Source: Dioscorea cayenensis subsp. rotundata (lineage: Eukaryota; Streptophyta; Magnoliopsida; Dioscoreales; Dioscoreaceae). Taken from it: a DNA stretch of 64,000 bases. The notes under the pieces are model-generated. The model had not been told where the DNA came from. It did not search any database and saw only the letters and a list, made by a program, of their open reading frames with translations. The stretch lies in contig NC_052473.1 of NCBI RefSeq assembly GCF_009730915.1, positions 18,992,100 to 19,056,099 of the forward strand, in the 5' to 3' direction. The translations under genes and the position numbers were made by a program. Of the stretch, positions 48,701 through 61,031 are shown piece by piece; position 1 is the first letter of the stretch; every line of letters begins with the position of its first letter.

Positions 48701-51700
48701 AATAATGATTTACATGATTTGTTTTTTGTTTATGGTTCATTTGCTCTACATGTCATTATTAAAAAATACAAGTTGTCCATAGATGCTTCAGTGTTATATC
48801 TTCATTTTTTTATTTTCCACGCCCTATTGGGTAGTGCCTTCATAGCCTTTTCTCTAAGGTAAATTGTCTGTTTCTTACAGCTCTGTAGAATCTCACAAGC
48901 TGATATAGATACTGAAATAGTTTTCAACTGCCAAATGGGGAGGGGCCGCACTACAACTGGGATGGTCATAGCAACTTTGGTTTACCTCAATCGAACTGGT
49001 GCTTCAGGTTATTTTTAGCATATCACTTTGTCTTTGTTGTGAATCCCATAAAATGGTTGAATTTATGCTATAACTCCGCATTTGTCTAAATTTTTATTGC
49101 CAAATATTGTCTTTTTCTTTTTGAAATTTCCAACAACTCTCCACATATCAATGGAAATTATTGTCAAACCCAAAATTTATCCAATTTTATCATGAATATA
49201 TTTCTGAATTTATGCTATAATTCCACATATGTCTAAATTTTTTATTACCAAATATTGTCATTTCTTCTGAAATTTCAACAACTCTTCACATATCAATGGA
49301 ATTTATTGTCAAACTTAAAAGTTATCCAATTTTGTATGTACCATTATTAAAAATATGAATTATCATAGATTTTGACTTGATGCTTATGGGAATGCAGTTT
49401 CGTTTAAACCATATTGTTGTGTTTTACCATTATGTATAATAAAAATTACTATGAAAAAAATAATTCAACAATATTTATGCTTTTAAATAAGAAAAACCTT
49501 CAATTACGATAACATGAAGGGTGAAAATGTCAAATTTAAAGAAAAAACCTCTTAGATTCAAAGCTCTACCTAGTGTTGGGCACAGGCTGGTTAACTAGGC
49601 CCAATGTTGGGCTCAATTTAGGTTTGGGTGCACTGGACGGGTAGCTTAGTTTTGGTTGAATCTTCACCCTGGGTTGGATCATGGGCCAGCCAAAACAATT
49701 GAACCGGTGGGCTTGATTGGGTCGGTTCATTGGCCAACCTGTGTCTAGTTGTTGAATTAAAAACTAAAAAGACTTGCATTAATTGGTGGGTTGAAGGATT
49801 TTGGGGTAGGTAGAGGATTGATCCAGTGAGTTAACCCACTAGTTCAACCTGTGAGTTAATGGTCCAGGCTCCTCATGACCCATAACCGGATTGTGCATTA
49901 GTTGATCTTGTTGGGTCATTGAGCAGGCCCACTGGTTCTACGACCCTCCGTGTTCTTGGTAGGCCCCTCCTACTTCTACCACCACCTCACTCCTTTCCCA
50001 AATATCCATTCTTTATTCCTTCTTATGCTTTCTTTCTTTGAAGATATCAAAAGAATAAAAGAAGGGATGCATGAAACCAACACAGGTGGGCATGTAGAGA
50101 ATACCTAGGGATGCGAGACAACTCTTTGTGAGGAAAATGGCAAAATATCCCCGTAACTTTGGGAGAAGGGGTGCCTCCTCACAAAAGGGTTGCCATAATC
50201 TAATCCACCTTTATTTTCTATTCAAGTACCTCAGTTTTTCCTTTGAGATTCACGGCAATAACTTGACTTAGCGGCTGCTACTGTATATACTCGGACATGT
50301 ATCTAGCTGTCTACATGAGTTCATCAACATAGTCTTTTTGGAATCAAGCATAATAGAGATGACCTCTGAATGAATGCCAGATCTTATTTTGTAGATCATT
50401 GCATCAGTCTTTTGGCTTTGCCTGGCTAACTATAATACATTGATTGTTTATTCATTGGAAATAGGTATTCATGACACAAATTTTATTGGAGAAGTAGATT
50501 CTGTAGCTGATGTGACTGATAATTCAACAAACTCTGAAGAGGCGATTCGCAGAGGTGAATATGCAGTCATAAGAAGCCTTATCCGTGTTCTTGAGGTAAT
50601 AAATGATAAGATATCAACTTGCTTCAGTAATTTTGGTATATTCACATATTCATTTTGTTAGGATATTCTCTCAGGGTGGTGCAGAGGGTAAAAGGCAAGT
50701 GGACAAAGTCATTGACCAGTGTGATTCTATGCAAGTATGGCTTGGCTAATTTCAATTGTATTTATACAAGGTTTTATGTCTGAGTTTTCTTTTTCCAAAT
50801 GAAGCAATTTCTAAGAATGTGTAGAGCTTTGTGTTTTAATACTATCTTTTACCAAAGAGATTATTGATTTTTGTCTTTATGCTGATTGGGCTTCTCTGGC
50901 AGAACTTACGAGAAGCTATTGGAGTTTATCGCAATAGCATTCTACGTCAACCAGATGAAATGAAGAGGGAGGCATCACTTTCCTTCTTTGTTGAGTACTT
51001 GGAACGATATTATTTCCTTATCTGCTTTGCTGTGTATATGCACACAGAGAGGATGCTTGTTCATGGCATTTCAGCAGAGCAAAGAAGTTTTTCTGATTGG
51101 ATGAGGGCAAGACCTGAACTATATAGCATACTTCGCAGGTGAATAAAGAGAGATTTAATGAAAAATCTTGTTCTGAATCCTTAACGGTAGTTATTTGTGG
51201 TAATAATAGTAGTAGTAGTAGCTATTTTCTTCACTAATATAAGTGTGATTAATTAACTAGTTTAACCTATTTTCAACTTTTACCGCAGAACTTATCAGCG
51301 CATTTAAATATTTTATCACTAAAAAAAAACCATTATCAAATTTAAATATGCATCACTACCAGAAAATTGGTGCTTAATACGACCCATTATAAATCTATTT
51401 CTGTATATTTTTCCCTTCCACTTATCTAATCTACTAGAAATAGAGACTCAACTGTCTAGGTGTATATTAAGTTTTTTGGAGACATCATATACTACATCAT
51501 GGGGTAAGAATTAAGTTTCTGGCATTTATGGAATGCTTTTGCAGTAGACTCTAATGTTCATTGTGGTGTAGACTTTATGAAAGCATTTTTTAGTATAAGT
51601 AGAACCAATATGTAAGTTTGCATGTGGCACCACATTTTTGGCAGCGAGAAAAAGATGCAGGTAATAGGAAATGTAGAATTAATCATTGCTTTTGAATTCA

Positions 51701-54700
51701 ATAATGCTGTTTGATAAGTGGAAGGTTGCTTAATTCACCTGTCTCCTTTTATCTAGGTTTTCTTAAGTTAGTTTTCGTGAGAGTTCCTTTTTGACTTTCT
51801 TTTTCTAATGCCTATGATTCTGTATTATCTTGTTCTTCTTTCATGTATTTTGAACATTAACTGCAATCTTGTTTCCTTTGGTATTAAAGGTTGTTAAGGA
51901 GGGACCCAATGGGTGCTCTCGGATATTCAAGCCAGAAACCACACTTAATGCATATAACTGAATCTGCTGATGGTCGTCCTCATGAGATGGGTGTGGTTGC
52001 TGCAATGAGGGATGGAGAAGTTCTTGGAAGTCAGACAGTTTTAAAAAGTGACCACTGCCCTGGCTGCCAAAATCTGACATTGCCAGAAAGGGTTGATGGT
52101 GCGCCTAATTTTCGGGAAGTTCCTGGTTTTCCTGTTTATGGTGTTGCAAATCCAACTGTGGATGGGATCCGAGCTGTTATTAAGTGGATAAGTTGTACTA
52201 AAGGCAGGCGCCCAGTGTTATGGCACAATATGCGAGAAGAGCCAGTTATATATATAAATGGGAAACCCTTTGTATTGCGTGAAGTGGAGAGGCCATATAA
52301 GAACATGCTTGAGTATACGGTATCAATTTGTTACTTTGTTTCTCATCCTTTTCATCATGTGAACTTCTGCTATACTGGCTGTCAGAAATGGATATAGCAA
52401 AAATTTACCTAACATCATGACTTATAGGGATTAACATATTGACCTTAATCATGGTATTGCAACACCTTTCATTAGTGAACAAATATCATTATTGTTGAAT
52501 TGATGGTTTCAAATGATATTCAACCAGGGAATTGATCGAGACAGAGTGGAGAGAATGGAAGCCCGCCTGAAAGAGGACATTCTACGAGAGGCAGATCGCT
52601 ATGAAGGTGCAATTATGGTAATTCATGAAACAGATGATGGTCACATTTTTGACGCATGGGAGCATGTAAATGCTGAATCTATTCAGACTCCGCTAGAGGT
52701 CTATGAATGTCTAGAGGCTGAAGGTCTGCCCATCAAATATGCTCGTGTGCCAATTACTGATGGCAAAGCACCTAAAAGTTCAGATTTTGACACAATTGCC
52801 TTGAATATTTCTTCTGCTTCCAAGGACACTGCTTTTGTGTTCAATTGCCAGGTATATACTTTCTTCTAAGCATCTTGTATCTTTAATTATCTAGGTTATT
52901 GAATTTGTTTCTATGCAGTGTCTGTTTTGAGTAGACGGCAGATGAACTTTGCTATTTTTATTTTCAGATGGGCAGGGGTAGAACAACTACAGGAACTGTA
53001 ATTGCTTGCCTTCTGAAACTTCGAATTGATAATGGAAGACCTATCAGAATCCAGCCCGAAGATGGTTATCATGAGGAGAAATTGGATGCTGGCTCCTCCA
53101 GTGGTGAAGAAACAGCTGGTGATAATGCTCAGTCAGTGTCATATGAAGTAAAAGCTGGAGTTACAATGGAGCCACATCGTACTTTTGGAATTAATGATAT
53201 CCTACTATTACGAAAAATAACAAGACTCTTTGACAATGGAATTGAATGCCGAGAAGTTTTAGATTCTATAATTGATAGATGTTCAGCCTTGCAAAATATA
53301 CGGCAAGCAGTTCTGCAGTATAGGAAGGTGTTTAACCAACAAAATGTGGAGCCAAGGGTGAGGAGGGTTGCTTTAAATCGTGGTGCTGAGTACCTGGAAC
53401 GCTACTTTAGGTTGATTGCTTTCGCTGCATACCTTGGAAGTGAAGCATTTGATGGTTTTTGTGGGCAAGGTGAAACGAAGATCACATTCAAAACTTGGTT
53501 GCATCGGAGGCCAGAGATCCAGGCAATGAAATGGAGCATAAGATTACGCCCTGGGCGATTTTTCTATCTGCCTGTAATGTCTTCCTTCTTTTTGTTGATT
53601 TAAAAGCAATAATCTTCTTGTTTAGTTTATCTCTTAGTTTGCATGTGTGTGTTTGTGTTATTATGTTACTTTTCCTACAAGTTTTGCTTTCTGGTGATAA
53701 TTTCTTCCAATGAAGATTACTCTGACTCTGTTTACACCAGGAGGAATCAAAAGTACCATATGAACCACAGCAAGGGGATGGCGTAATGGAAGCTATAATT
53801 AAAGCTCGCAATGGATCTGTTTTGGGAAAAGGATCCATACTTAAGATGTACTTCTTTCCTGGACAGAAAACTTCAAGCTGCATAAAGTTTTCTGGTGCCC
53901 CTCATTTTCACAAGGTATAATAAAGTTCATTTCTGCACAGCTAGCTCACTAATTGATTAATATATGTCTCTCACTGAGCTGTCGATGTGCTTAATACAGA
54001 GATATGAGGAGAAGACATTCACATCATAATAGAGAGAACAATTTAAATATATCTTAACCCATGCATTGTAGTAGTTTGTTCTTGCTTGCATGGTTTTTAA
54101 TTCAAATCATGTTCGAACCAGCAGCAAATGTCTTCAGAACTCTATCTTGAGATCCAAGCTTGTTTGTTGAGTTCTTATTCTATACTGGGACCTCCCTGAT
54201 GTTGAACAAGCACATGTTGCTTATCATGTAGTTAGCTTCATTCTTGAACCCTTGCACATGCATGTAGTTTCAAATTTGAAATCATGATCAGGCTTTCACA
54301 CAAATGTTGACCTTTACATTCAGAGCAGGTTCTGTTTGTTACGTTCTTATAGTGGAAATCTTATGCTTGCCTGAAGTCTGGCCTCTCTGATTGTTGATCA
54401 CAATATCTTGCATATCATCCACTGTTCACTCATTGGCATATATTAGCCATGAGCATGCTCCAAAAAATTAAATAAATAAATAAATAATAGCAAAAGAAAA
54501 GAAGAGAAAAGTTCTGGCACTGTCCTTCTCTCGTCTTCCAATCCCTATTATTTTTCCTACTTTTCTGTTGGCAATGATGTTTCTTTCGCAAGTTTCTTTC
54601 GCGAGTTAATATTTTAACTATTAGTGTAATAATATATGTTAAGGGTGTAAGAGTAATAAGTCTTTTGGGTTAACTTTAGAAAATCTTAATCCATCTCTTA

Positions 54701-57700
54701 TTTAAATAGAATTGTGACTCAATTGTAATGTGAATTTTTTTTTTTTGGTCTTCAGATCTATGTCTTTTTTCTTTCAATAGTTTGTTTGTTTTGAATTGCA
54801 TCAACATGGTATTAGAGCATTGCTGTGAAAAAGGTAAAAGGATGTTTGTTTTCTAAATTTGTCTAGAAGAACATATTGATTCATGCATAATGAGCATCAG
54901 AATCCCTATCACAGATGCACCTTGGAAGTTTTTTGTAATAATTCCAAACTCGTGTGAAAGCATACCTTCTAGTATGCCACAATTATCTGTCTTCTTGACA
55001 TTGACTTGTATGTATGAGCTATTCAAACCCATATATCACTGATTACCTTTGATATAGCTACCAAGGCGCCATTATTTTTACCATTCTTCCAATTATAGGC
55101 ATGTGTCTTCATTGTTGATGAACTTCAATCACAGAGTCAAGCATGCCTAAACCACATTACATGACATTTTGAAAGGTGAACAACTAAAAGCTGACTTAAA
55201 GGGTAATCAATGTCAAAATCCTCATCCTGTCGAGTGGAAAAAAAGGATGGAGAATTTAGTCTTGATATGTGTATGACAATTAAAATTTATAGAACACATC
55301 TTACAAAATGGCCACCTATTGTTTGTTCTCCAATGACACCAACCTTTAACTTTGCTTGGAAAAAAATAAACAACAGCTGATTTTTTGTAATCTAATCCAT
55401 GATCAACGACATTCCTTAGGGCCTAGTTAAATTTGCTTGCATAGATATTTATTTCATTATTTTCTTTGAAGATGAAAAAGGTCCTTGTAAATAGATCAAT
55501 CTGATGAACTGGAATTAGCTATAAAAAAGTCATTAAAGTTTTGATTGTCAATCTGATGATCATGGCTTTTGATCTTGCCATTGTTCTGCCTCTCACTTAT
55601 GAATTTTCTTTTTTGAATTTTCATTTCTATTTACAGCCCAAAGTTGGTAATTTTCTCCTGGAATATTAAGCCTATAGTGGGTGTGATGAGCTCCATAACA
55701 TTATTTGGTTACCATTTCCCTGTGCTGGGTATAACATTATGTAGCATCTACTTGGTTTCTTTCCTTCAATGACATTTAGTGTTGATCGAGCTCTTGGTTG
55801 TCGTCTTGTTTATGAATCGATTAGGCATATGTAGTTATTGTCATAAGGTACTGCCATTGATACTTGCTTTTTTTATTCTTTATTGATTTATTTATTATAT
55901 ATATATAATCTCTGCTTTATTGATTTGAGACTTGCTGCATGGGTCATTTGTTGGAAAACATTTTTATTATTGGCAAACTATTGGTATTACAGTGTAGCTT
56001 CAGTTTTGTTGTTGATATTTATTAGATGCAAACCCTAAATATTATTTGAGCTTGATTCAACCCAAAAGTTTAATTGATAGGATGAGGGGTAAATTTTTTA
56101 ATACGGCACCAAACTATGGCCCGTTTTCATTTTGGGAGACTTTAATTTAAATCAAAATGGTTACTCAACTTTAATTTTGTTTCACTGGGTGGTCACCCGA
56201 GAGATTTTGGTCTATTTTTAATGATCTGATGTTAGAAAGAAATTTCTGTCAGTATGTGAGATGGAATTACTGACATGGAATTGCCAATTGGGCAGATAGT
56301 GTGTCATGTATATATTGACAGAGAATTTTCGGCATCTTTATCTAAAAAAAATAAATCGTAATCTCTCGGGTAACCACCCATAAATACAAAATTGAAGTTA
56401 GGTAATCATTTTGATTCAAATTGAAGTTCGGACCCATAATGAAAAAGGGCTGTCAAAAAATTAACCCTAGGATGAGAGATTGGGGCTTATATATGCAAAT
56501 TCATATTTACCAAGTCAACTAATGTGGGACTATTAGTTACTGTAATTGGACTTTTTGATATGTGCTATTCTATTTTTAACTTGCTATAGTTGCACACAAA
56601 CTAAACAAATCAAGCTCTAATATTATTTTAGATTCAAACTTGACATATAATCTGGGTTTGATTCAACCCAAAAGCTTAAGCCAAGGGGGATGAAACGCGT
56701 TTTGTTTTGTTTTTGTTTTGCTTTTTCTTTTTGTTTTGCTTTTTTATTTTTTATTTATTTATTTTGGTTGCCTTCAACAATTGAAGTGTTCCACAAACAC
56801 CTCATTGAGTTGTTTGACAGCTCATCGTTTTATTATGATTTGAATTTCGTTTTTCTTAGGAGTTTATTGTGGTCGTCATGGTTCCGCTGCCTTGTGTTTG
56901 GTATTTCTTTCAATATCGTTCCCAACGTTCTGATTGCAATGCCAAAGAAAGCTTATCACATAATTAATTTGCTTTTTCTAACAATGTTCCTCACCTCTTG
57001 ATTTGATTGCATTGGTTAATTTCAAGTTTGATTTATATCATGTAGTTAAATTACATATATGTATATATATATATATATATTATGACTATCCTTGGCAGCT
57101 GTTAGGGTATTTAGTTTTGAATAAATTGATAATGTTGTACAGATTCCTGGTGTTTATCTGAGGCTTGTCTTCCAGGTGGATGGGTATCCTGTTTATAGCA
57201 TGGCAACAGCAACAGTTGATGGTGCTAGAGAAATACTAGCCTATTTAGGTGCCAAAAGGACGACATCTGAGGAAGTTACTCAAAAAGTTATAATAACAGA
57301 TTTGAGAGAGGAAGCAGTTGTCTACATCAGTGGTACACCATATGTACTTAGGGAACTAGATCAGCCGGTCGATGCTCTTAAACATGTGGGGATTACAGGT
57401 CCAATGGTGAGTGAATTGTTTGAACTCTTGTTTGTTTATGAACAGAGCTATTATTGGTTTTTATAAGCCAGGTTTGGCTATTCATGCAGGTGGAACATAT
57501 GGAGTTACGGATGAAGGAAGATATATTTGTTGAAGTCACACAGTCTGGTGGACAACTGCTTTTGCATCGAGAAGAATTCAATCCAGTTTTAAACCATTCC
57601 ACTGTGATTGGCTACTGGGAGAACATTTCATTAGATGATGTCAAGACCCCTGCTGAAGTGTATGCAGCCTTGAACAGTGAAGGCTTCAATATTGTGTACA

Positions 57701-58857
57701 GAAGGATACCATTAACAAGGGAAAGAGAAGCCTTAGCTACAGATGTTGATGCTATTCAGCATTGCAAAGATGAGTATGTGCTTATCCTGAGCATCCCTAT
57801 TGCACCATTTGTTTTGCAGTTAGTTAATATTTGTTTGTCTCCATGTAACTTTGATTCCTCCTTGCAGCTCTGCTGGATGTTATCTTTTCATTTCGCACAC
57901 TGGATATGGTGGAGTTGCTTATGCAGTGGCTATTACTTGTCTTAGACTCAATGCTGATGTTAACTTTGACTCGGAGAGAACTTTGGGAAATCATACCCTA
58001 GTAAGATCACCTAATGAAAGCTTAGCTTTTCGGCATTCTGGTGAAGATGAACTTAACCAGGGCAACTACCGTGACATACTCAACCTTACCAGATTGCTGA
58101 TCTATGGCCCTGAGAGCAAACTTGAAGTTGACATTGTCATAGAAAGGTATAACATGTTTTGCAAATCAAAAAAGATTTTTTTTTCCTGAAACACAAATCA
58201 GAAAAGTTGTGATTGATCATTTAGCACACAAGCTTTTCTATTTCAAAGAATATATGTTTCCAAAGTAGTTTGATGCATGCTTTCCTTGGACTTATTAGTT
58301 ATTTTTCTATGTGGCATTTCTTGCAATATTCCTTTTCATGATGGCTAATTCCACTACTATTTGAGGATCAATCAGGTCTAAAGTATGCCTTCTTTACTTA
58401 CTGGTTTGTGAGTATTGATATTTCATCATCTGTAAACTCTTTAAGATCTGTGTGATGTTTTTGTTAGTAACTCATGCTTTGAGTTGGGAACTTCTGTTTC
58501 TAATTATTTTGTGGCCTACACAGTTTTTCTCTTTGCTTTTTTGGGTATTGCATCTGATCTCTTTTTCTTAAAGAAAAAAAGGATTTAGATTAATTTGACT
58601 TCATTGTTTTCAGTAATAGATACTATAGATTTGATGCAGTTTATTATGTTTATCATTATTTTTTAATTTATGACCATCTATTCCGTTGTGCAGTTATTGA
58701 ATCCTACTACAATTTTGTTCTTTTTATTTAAAAGGTGTGCAGGTGCTGGCCATTTAAGAGATGAAATTGTGCACTACCGGAAGGAGCTTGAAAAGTGTCC
58801 TAGTGATGATGAAGAGACCCGTTCCTACCTTATGGATATGGGCATCAAAGCTCTGAG
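42765..58857 (+). CDS. PALD: Paladin-like protein with three tandem phosphatase-type modules, 3' end outside window
   Basis: Eighteen coding exons with consistent phases give 1,225 aa plus a partial codon: 42765-42962, 45437-45568, 45727-45798, 47640-47710, 47798-47897, 47995-48093, 48881-49007, 50465-50595, 50675-50734, 50903-51138, 51890-52319, 52528-52851, 52968-53573, 53741-53914, 57176-57406, 57490-57773, 57868-58146 and 58735-58857. The protein has three repeats of about 400 residues. Each begins with a variant of (S/E)VLG-x2-(T/S)(I/V)LK and GAP(N/H)(Y/F), then LREE/MREE with VVYI(N/S)G-like strands, then LE(V)Y. Modules 1 and 2 have the cysteine-phosphatase loop CX5R (C241-R247 and C659-R665, both NCQMGRGRTTTG). 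Module 3 has SHTGYGG at that place, with Ser1101 and Gly1107 replacing Cys and Arg. Animal paladin is a phosphatase-like regulator of phosphoinositide signalling; the plant role is unclear to me. The final short exon is expected beyond 64000. Confidence 0.92.
46560..46690. repeat. Dispersed repeat copy without MITE (empty-site paralogue)
   Basis: In paladin intron 3, the segment gcaaaccaaacatatcac...accaaaagcttaaaattataggatgagagatttgg... matches the sequence flanking the MITE at 56087-56467, but uninterrupted. A third related copy flanks the MITE at 60205-60733. Confidence 0.7.
48446..48515. repeat. 35-bp tandem duplication
   Basis: Two head-to-tail copies (48446-48480 and 48481-48515) of a unit starting agcaatca and ending gaaatggaag lie in paladin intron 6. 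They differ at one base (aac versus agc), so the duplication is recent. Confidence 0.95.
49560..49970. other. Possible old DNA-transposon fragment in paladin intron 7
   Basis: This stretch is rich in ggttgg/ccggtgggc/gggtcggttc motifs and their complements. It is compositionally unlike the flanking AT-rich intron, similar in style to the palindromic ends of the element at 34346-35543. No terminal repeats or target duplication were found, so the call is tentative. Confidence 0.3.
54566..54806 (+). mobile_element. Copia-type 5' LTR remnant with primer-binding site
   Basis: In paladin intron 14, a 241-bp segment starts TGTTGGCAATG and ends CATCAACA. It is followed directly by TGGTATTAGAGCATTGC (from 54807), the plant initiator-Met tRNA primer-site pattern. 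Downstream sequence to about 55870 shows no readable gag or pol frame, and no 3' LTR was recognised, so this is a decayed remnant on the plus strand. Confidence 0.7.
56087..56467. mobile_element. Mutator-like MITE
   Basis: A 381-bp non-coding element flanked by a perfect 9-bp duplication taggatgag (56078-56086 and 56468-56476), the length left by Mutator-type transposases. Inverted ends: GGGTAAATTTTTTAATACGGC on the left, GGGTTAATTTTTTGACAGCCC read inward from the right. The related unoccupied site at about 46618 confirms the boundaries. It lies in paladin intron 14. Confidence 0.88.
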
Positions 58858-60204
58858 GTCAGTTTGACTCCAAAAATCAAAGGTTACATTGTCTCACTTT
58901 GGCATGCATTCATGCGTAACATGTTTCCCTATTTACATGTCAATGCTTGCTTATTGAGGTTCTCAAAATTTGATTCACAAACTGCACTATGACATATAAC
59001 TTAACAGTGTTGCTTCTTTTTTTTTTCTTGAGCACCAATATAAGCATAAAACGTTGTCAAGAATGCATTATCCATAATACATGGGCTGGGATACATTATT
59101 GCCATATTGCTTCTAATACCATTACGCCTCTCAATTCACACTTATACAGATGCTTAGAATACAATCATGTTCATCTGCTTTTCTGTAATTTAAGATTGGC
59201 GGGGCTATCAAATTTGATTAACATTATGTAGGTCTTATGAGAAACATTTGTTCCTGAAATCCATTTAAGCTAAATGAGCTCCAACACATGTATAAATATG
59301 CTAATTAGCCATGAAATCACATCTTTCTCCAGAAGATGTGTTTGTTTTTATTCTAATATTGTATTTTCTTTTTTATCTTGGAACGTTCAAAGTACATTAA
59401 TTTAAATATATTAACTATGGAAATGAATTCATCATGCCAGAAAATTTTGAGCAGATAATATAAAACAGGGCATGGATTTATAACTTAGACTTAATTAAAT
59501 CACAAAATGTCATATGGTGTAAATGATGTTGTTATAGCTTTGGATTGGAATCTTCTCGTTAGATCTTTCTTGATTATATGTTAAATATATTTGTTTCTTA
59601 CTCCTGCATGCGAAATGAAGCATGTTTCAAATTCTTCATTTTTACAGATCCTTCTTCAGGAATTGTATGTTTCCGGTTCAGTGGATAAGTTTATTTCTCA
59701 TCCATCATTTTTTTTTTGGATACTATTCTTTTTAAGGTATTGGGCAGTATGCAAGGTCAATTTTAGAAAGCCAGGAAAAATTCATGAGGAAGACAAGGAC
59801 CTTGATTCAATGCAAATAAAAATAAAATAAAATAAAATAAAATTCCCTCTATGTGAGAATCAATGTATTTATAGAGTCATAATAAACAAGTTTTCCCATA
59901 ATAGCCTTGCATGCTAAAGGAAACTATATATGTGGTAGGAAATATTAATGTAAGAAAGTAGCAGAGATTTCAATAAGGAAATAGCCAAAAATTAGTCTAT
60001 GGGTGCAAAATGTATAAAGCTTTTCAATGTCTATAATAGAACTGCCCTTGCTAGGAAATCGGCACATCAGTAACAATAGACTGACCTTTCTTGACCTGAG
60101 CTTAGAAAAGGTAGCTTCTTGGAGCCTACTCATGGTATTTTGTTATTGTTGTTGATACAAACCAAACACGTTGTCCTGGGTTTGATACGGCTCCAAAGCT
60201 TAAG

Positions 60205-60733
60205 GTGCTGTTGGCTTGGTGGGAACGGAATGAAGTGGAAATCCTAACCCTTAACCCATTATAGTGTTTGGATATAAACATGGAATGAAAATCTTATTCT
60301 TGTTCTATTATTTTGTTGATCAATGAGGTCAGGTAGAACAGATTGGTGCATGTTAAATTTATAATTTATTTAATTATAATTAAAAAAATATAATATATTT
60401 TAATTATTTTTTAATATATAATTACTAAAATATAATTATATTTTAGATAAATATTTTAACATGTTAGAAAGAAAATGTTGAATATAGAGTTGTGTAAGTG
60501 ATGGCTTCAAAAGGAAATTTTTTTTTTTAAACCTTGGTATCTATTTTTCATAATAAAACTCCTTTCTCACTTGGCCATTCCCTACCAATTCATAAGGGAG
60601 TGGGAATGACCATTCCCATGGAATCAGTTATGGTCCTCTTCGCACTTTATAAACTGGCACCAAACATGAGAATGGGTGTTTTTAGATGGAATGCGCATTC
60701 CATTCCATTATCTACCCACATACCAATCAACAC
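60205..60733. mobile_element. MITE with GTGYTGWTTGG-type ends
   Basis: A 529-bp element between ttaag (60200-60204) and ttaag (60734-60738). Inverted ends: GTGCTGTTGGCTTGGTGGG on the left, GTGTTGATTGGTATGTGGG read inward from the right. Next to both ends are ggaatg/cattcc motifs. Host flanks match the dispersed repeat at 46560 and 56020. The 5-bp duplication may include a shorter TTA site (PIF/Harbinger), so the superfamily is uncertain. Confidence 0.7.
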
Positions 60734-61031
60734 TTAAGCTTAAATTGATGTGGGACTAGTTACTTTAGTAATGGTTGCAAAACTTGCACGTTGGCAACAA
60801 CCTATGAAAAATGGAAGGCAAAGAAAGTCTATTGAAAGAAAGATTGAATCATATGGACATCCCGGATATCAACATGTATGCCATGAGCTCAATGCAAGGC
60901 AACAACCTGTTCGCATCTTGATACGCATGCATAGAATTTATACCTAGATCTCATGCATATGCTTAGGCACTAGGTTACAAATTTTATGATTATCTTTACT
61001 CATTTCTTTTTCGTTATTTCGTTTGGATTGT

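Noticed and set aside
57143..57175. Alternative upstream acceptor for paladin exon 15
   Set aside because: It is in frame, but would add 11 residues absent from the equivalent position of modules 1 and 2; the acceptor at 57175 fits the repeats better.
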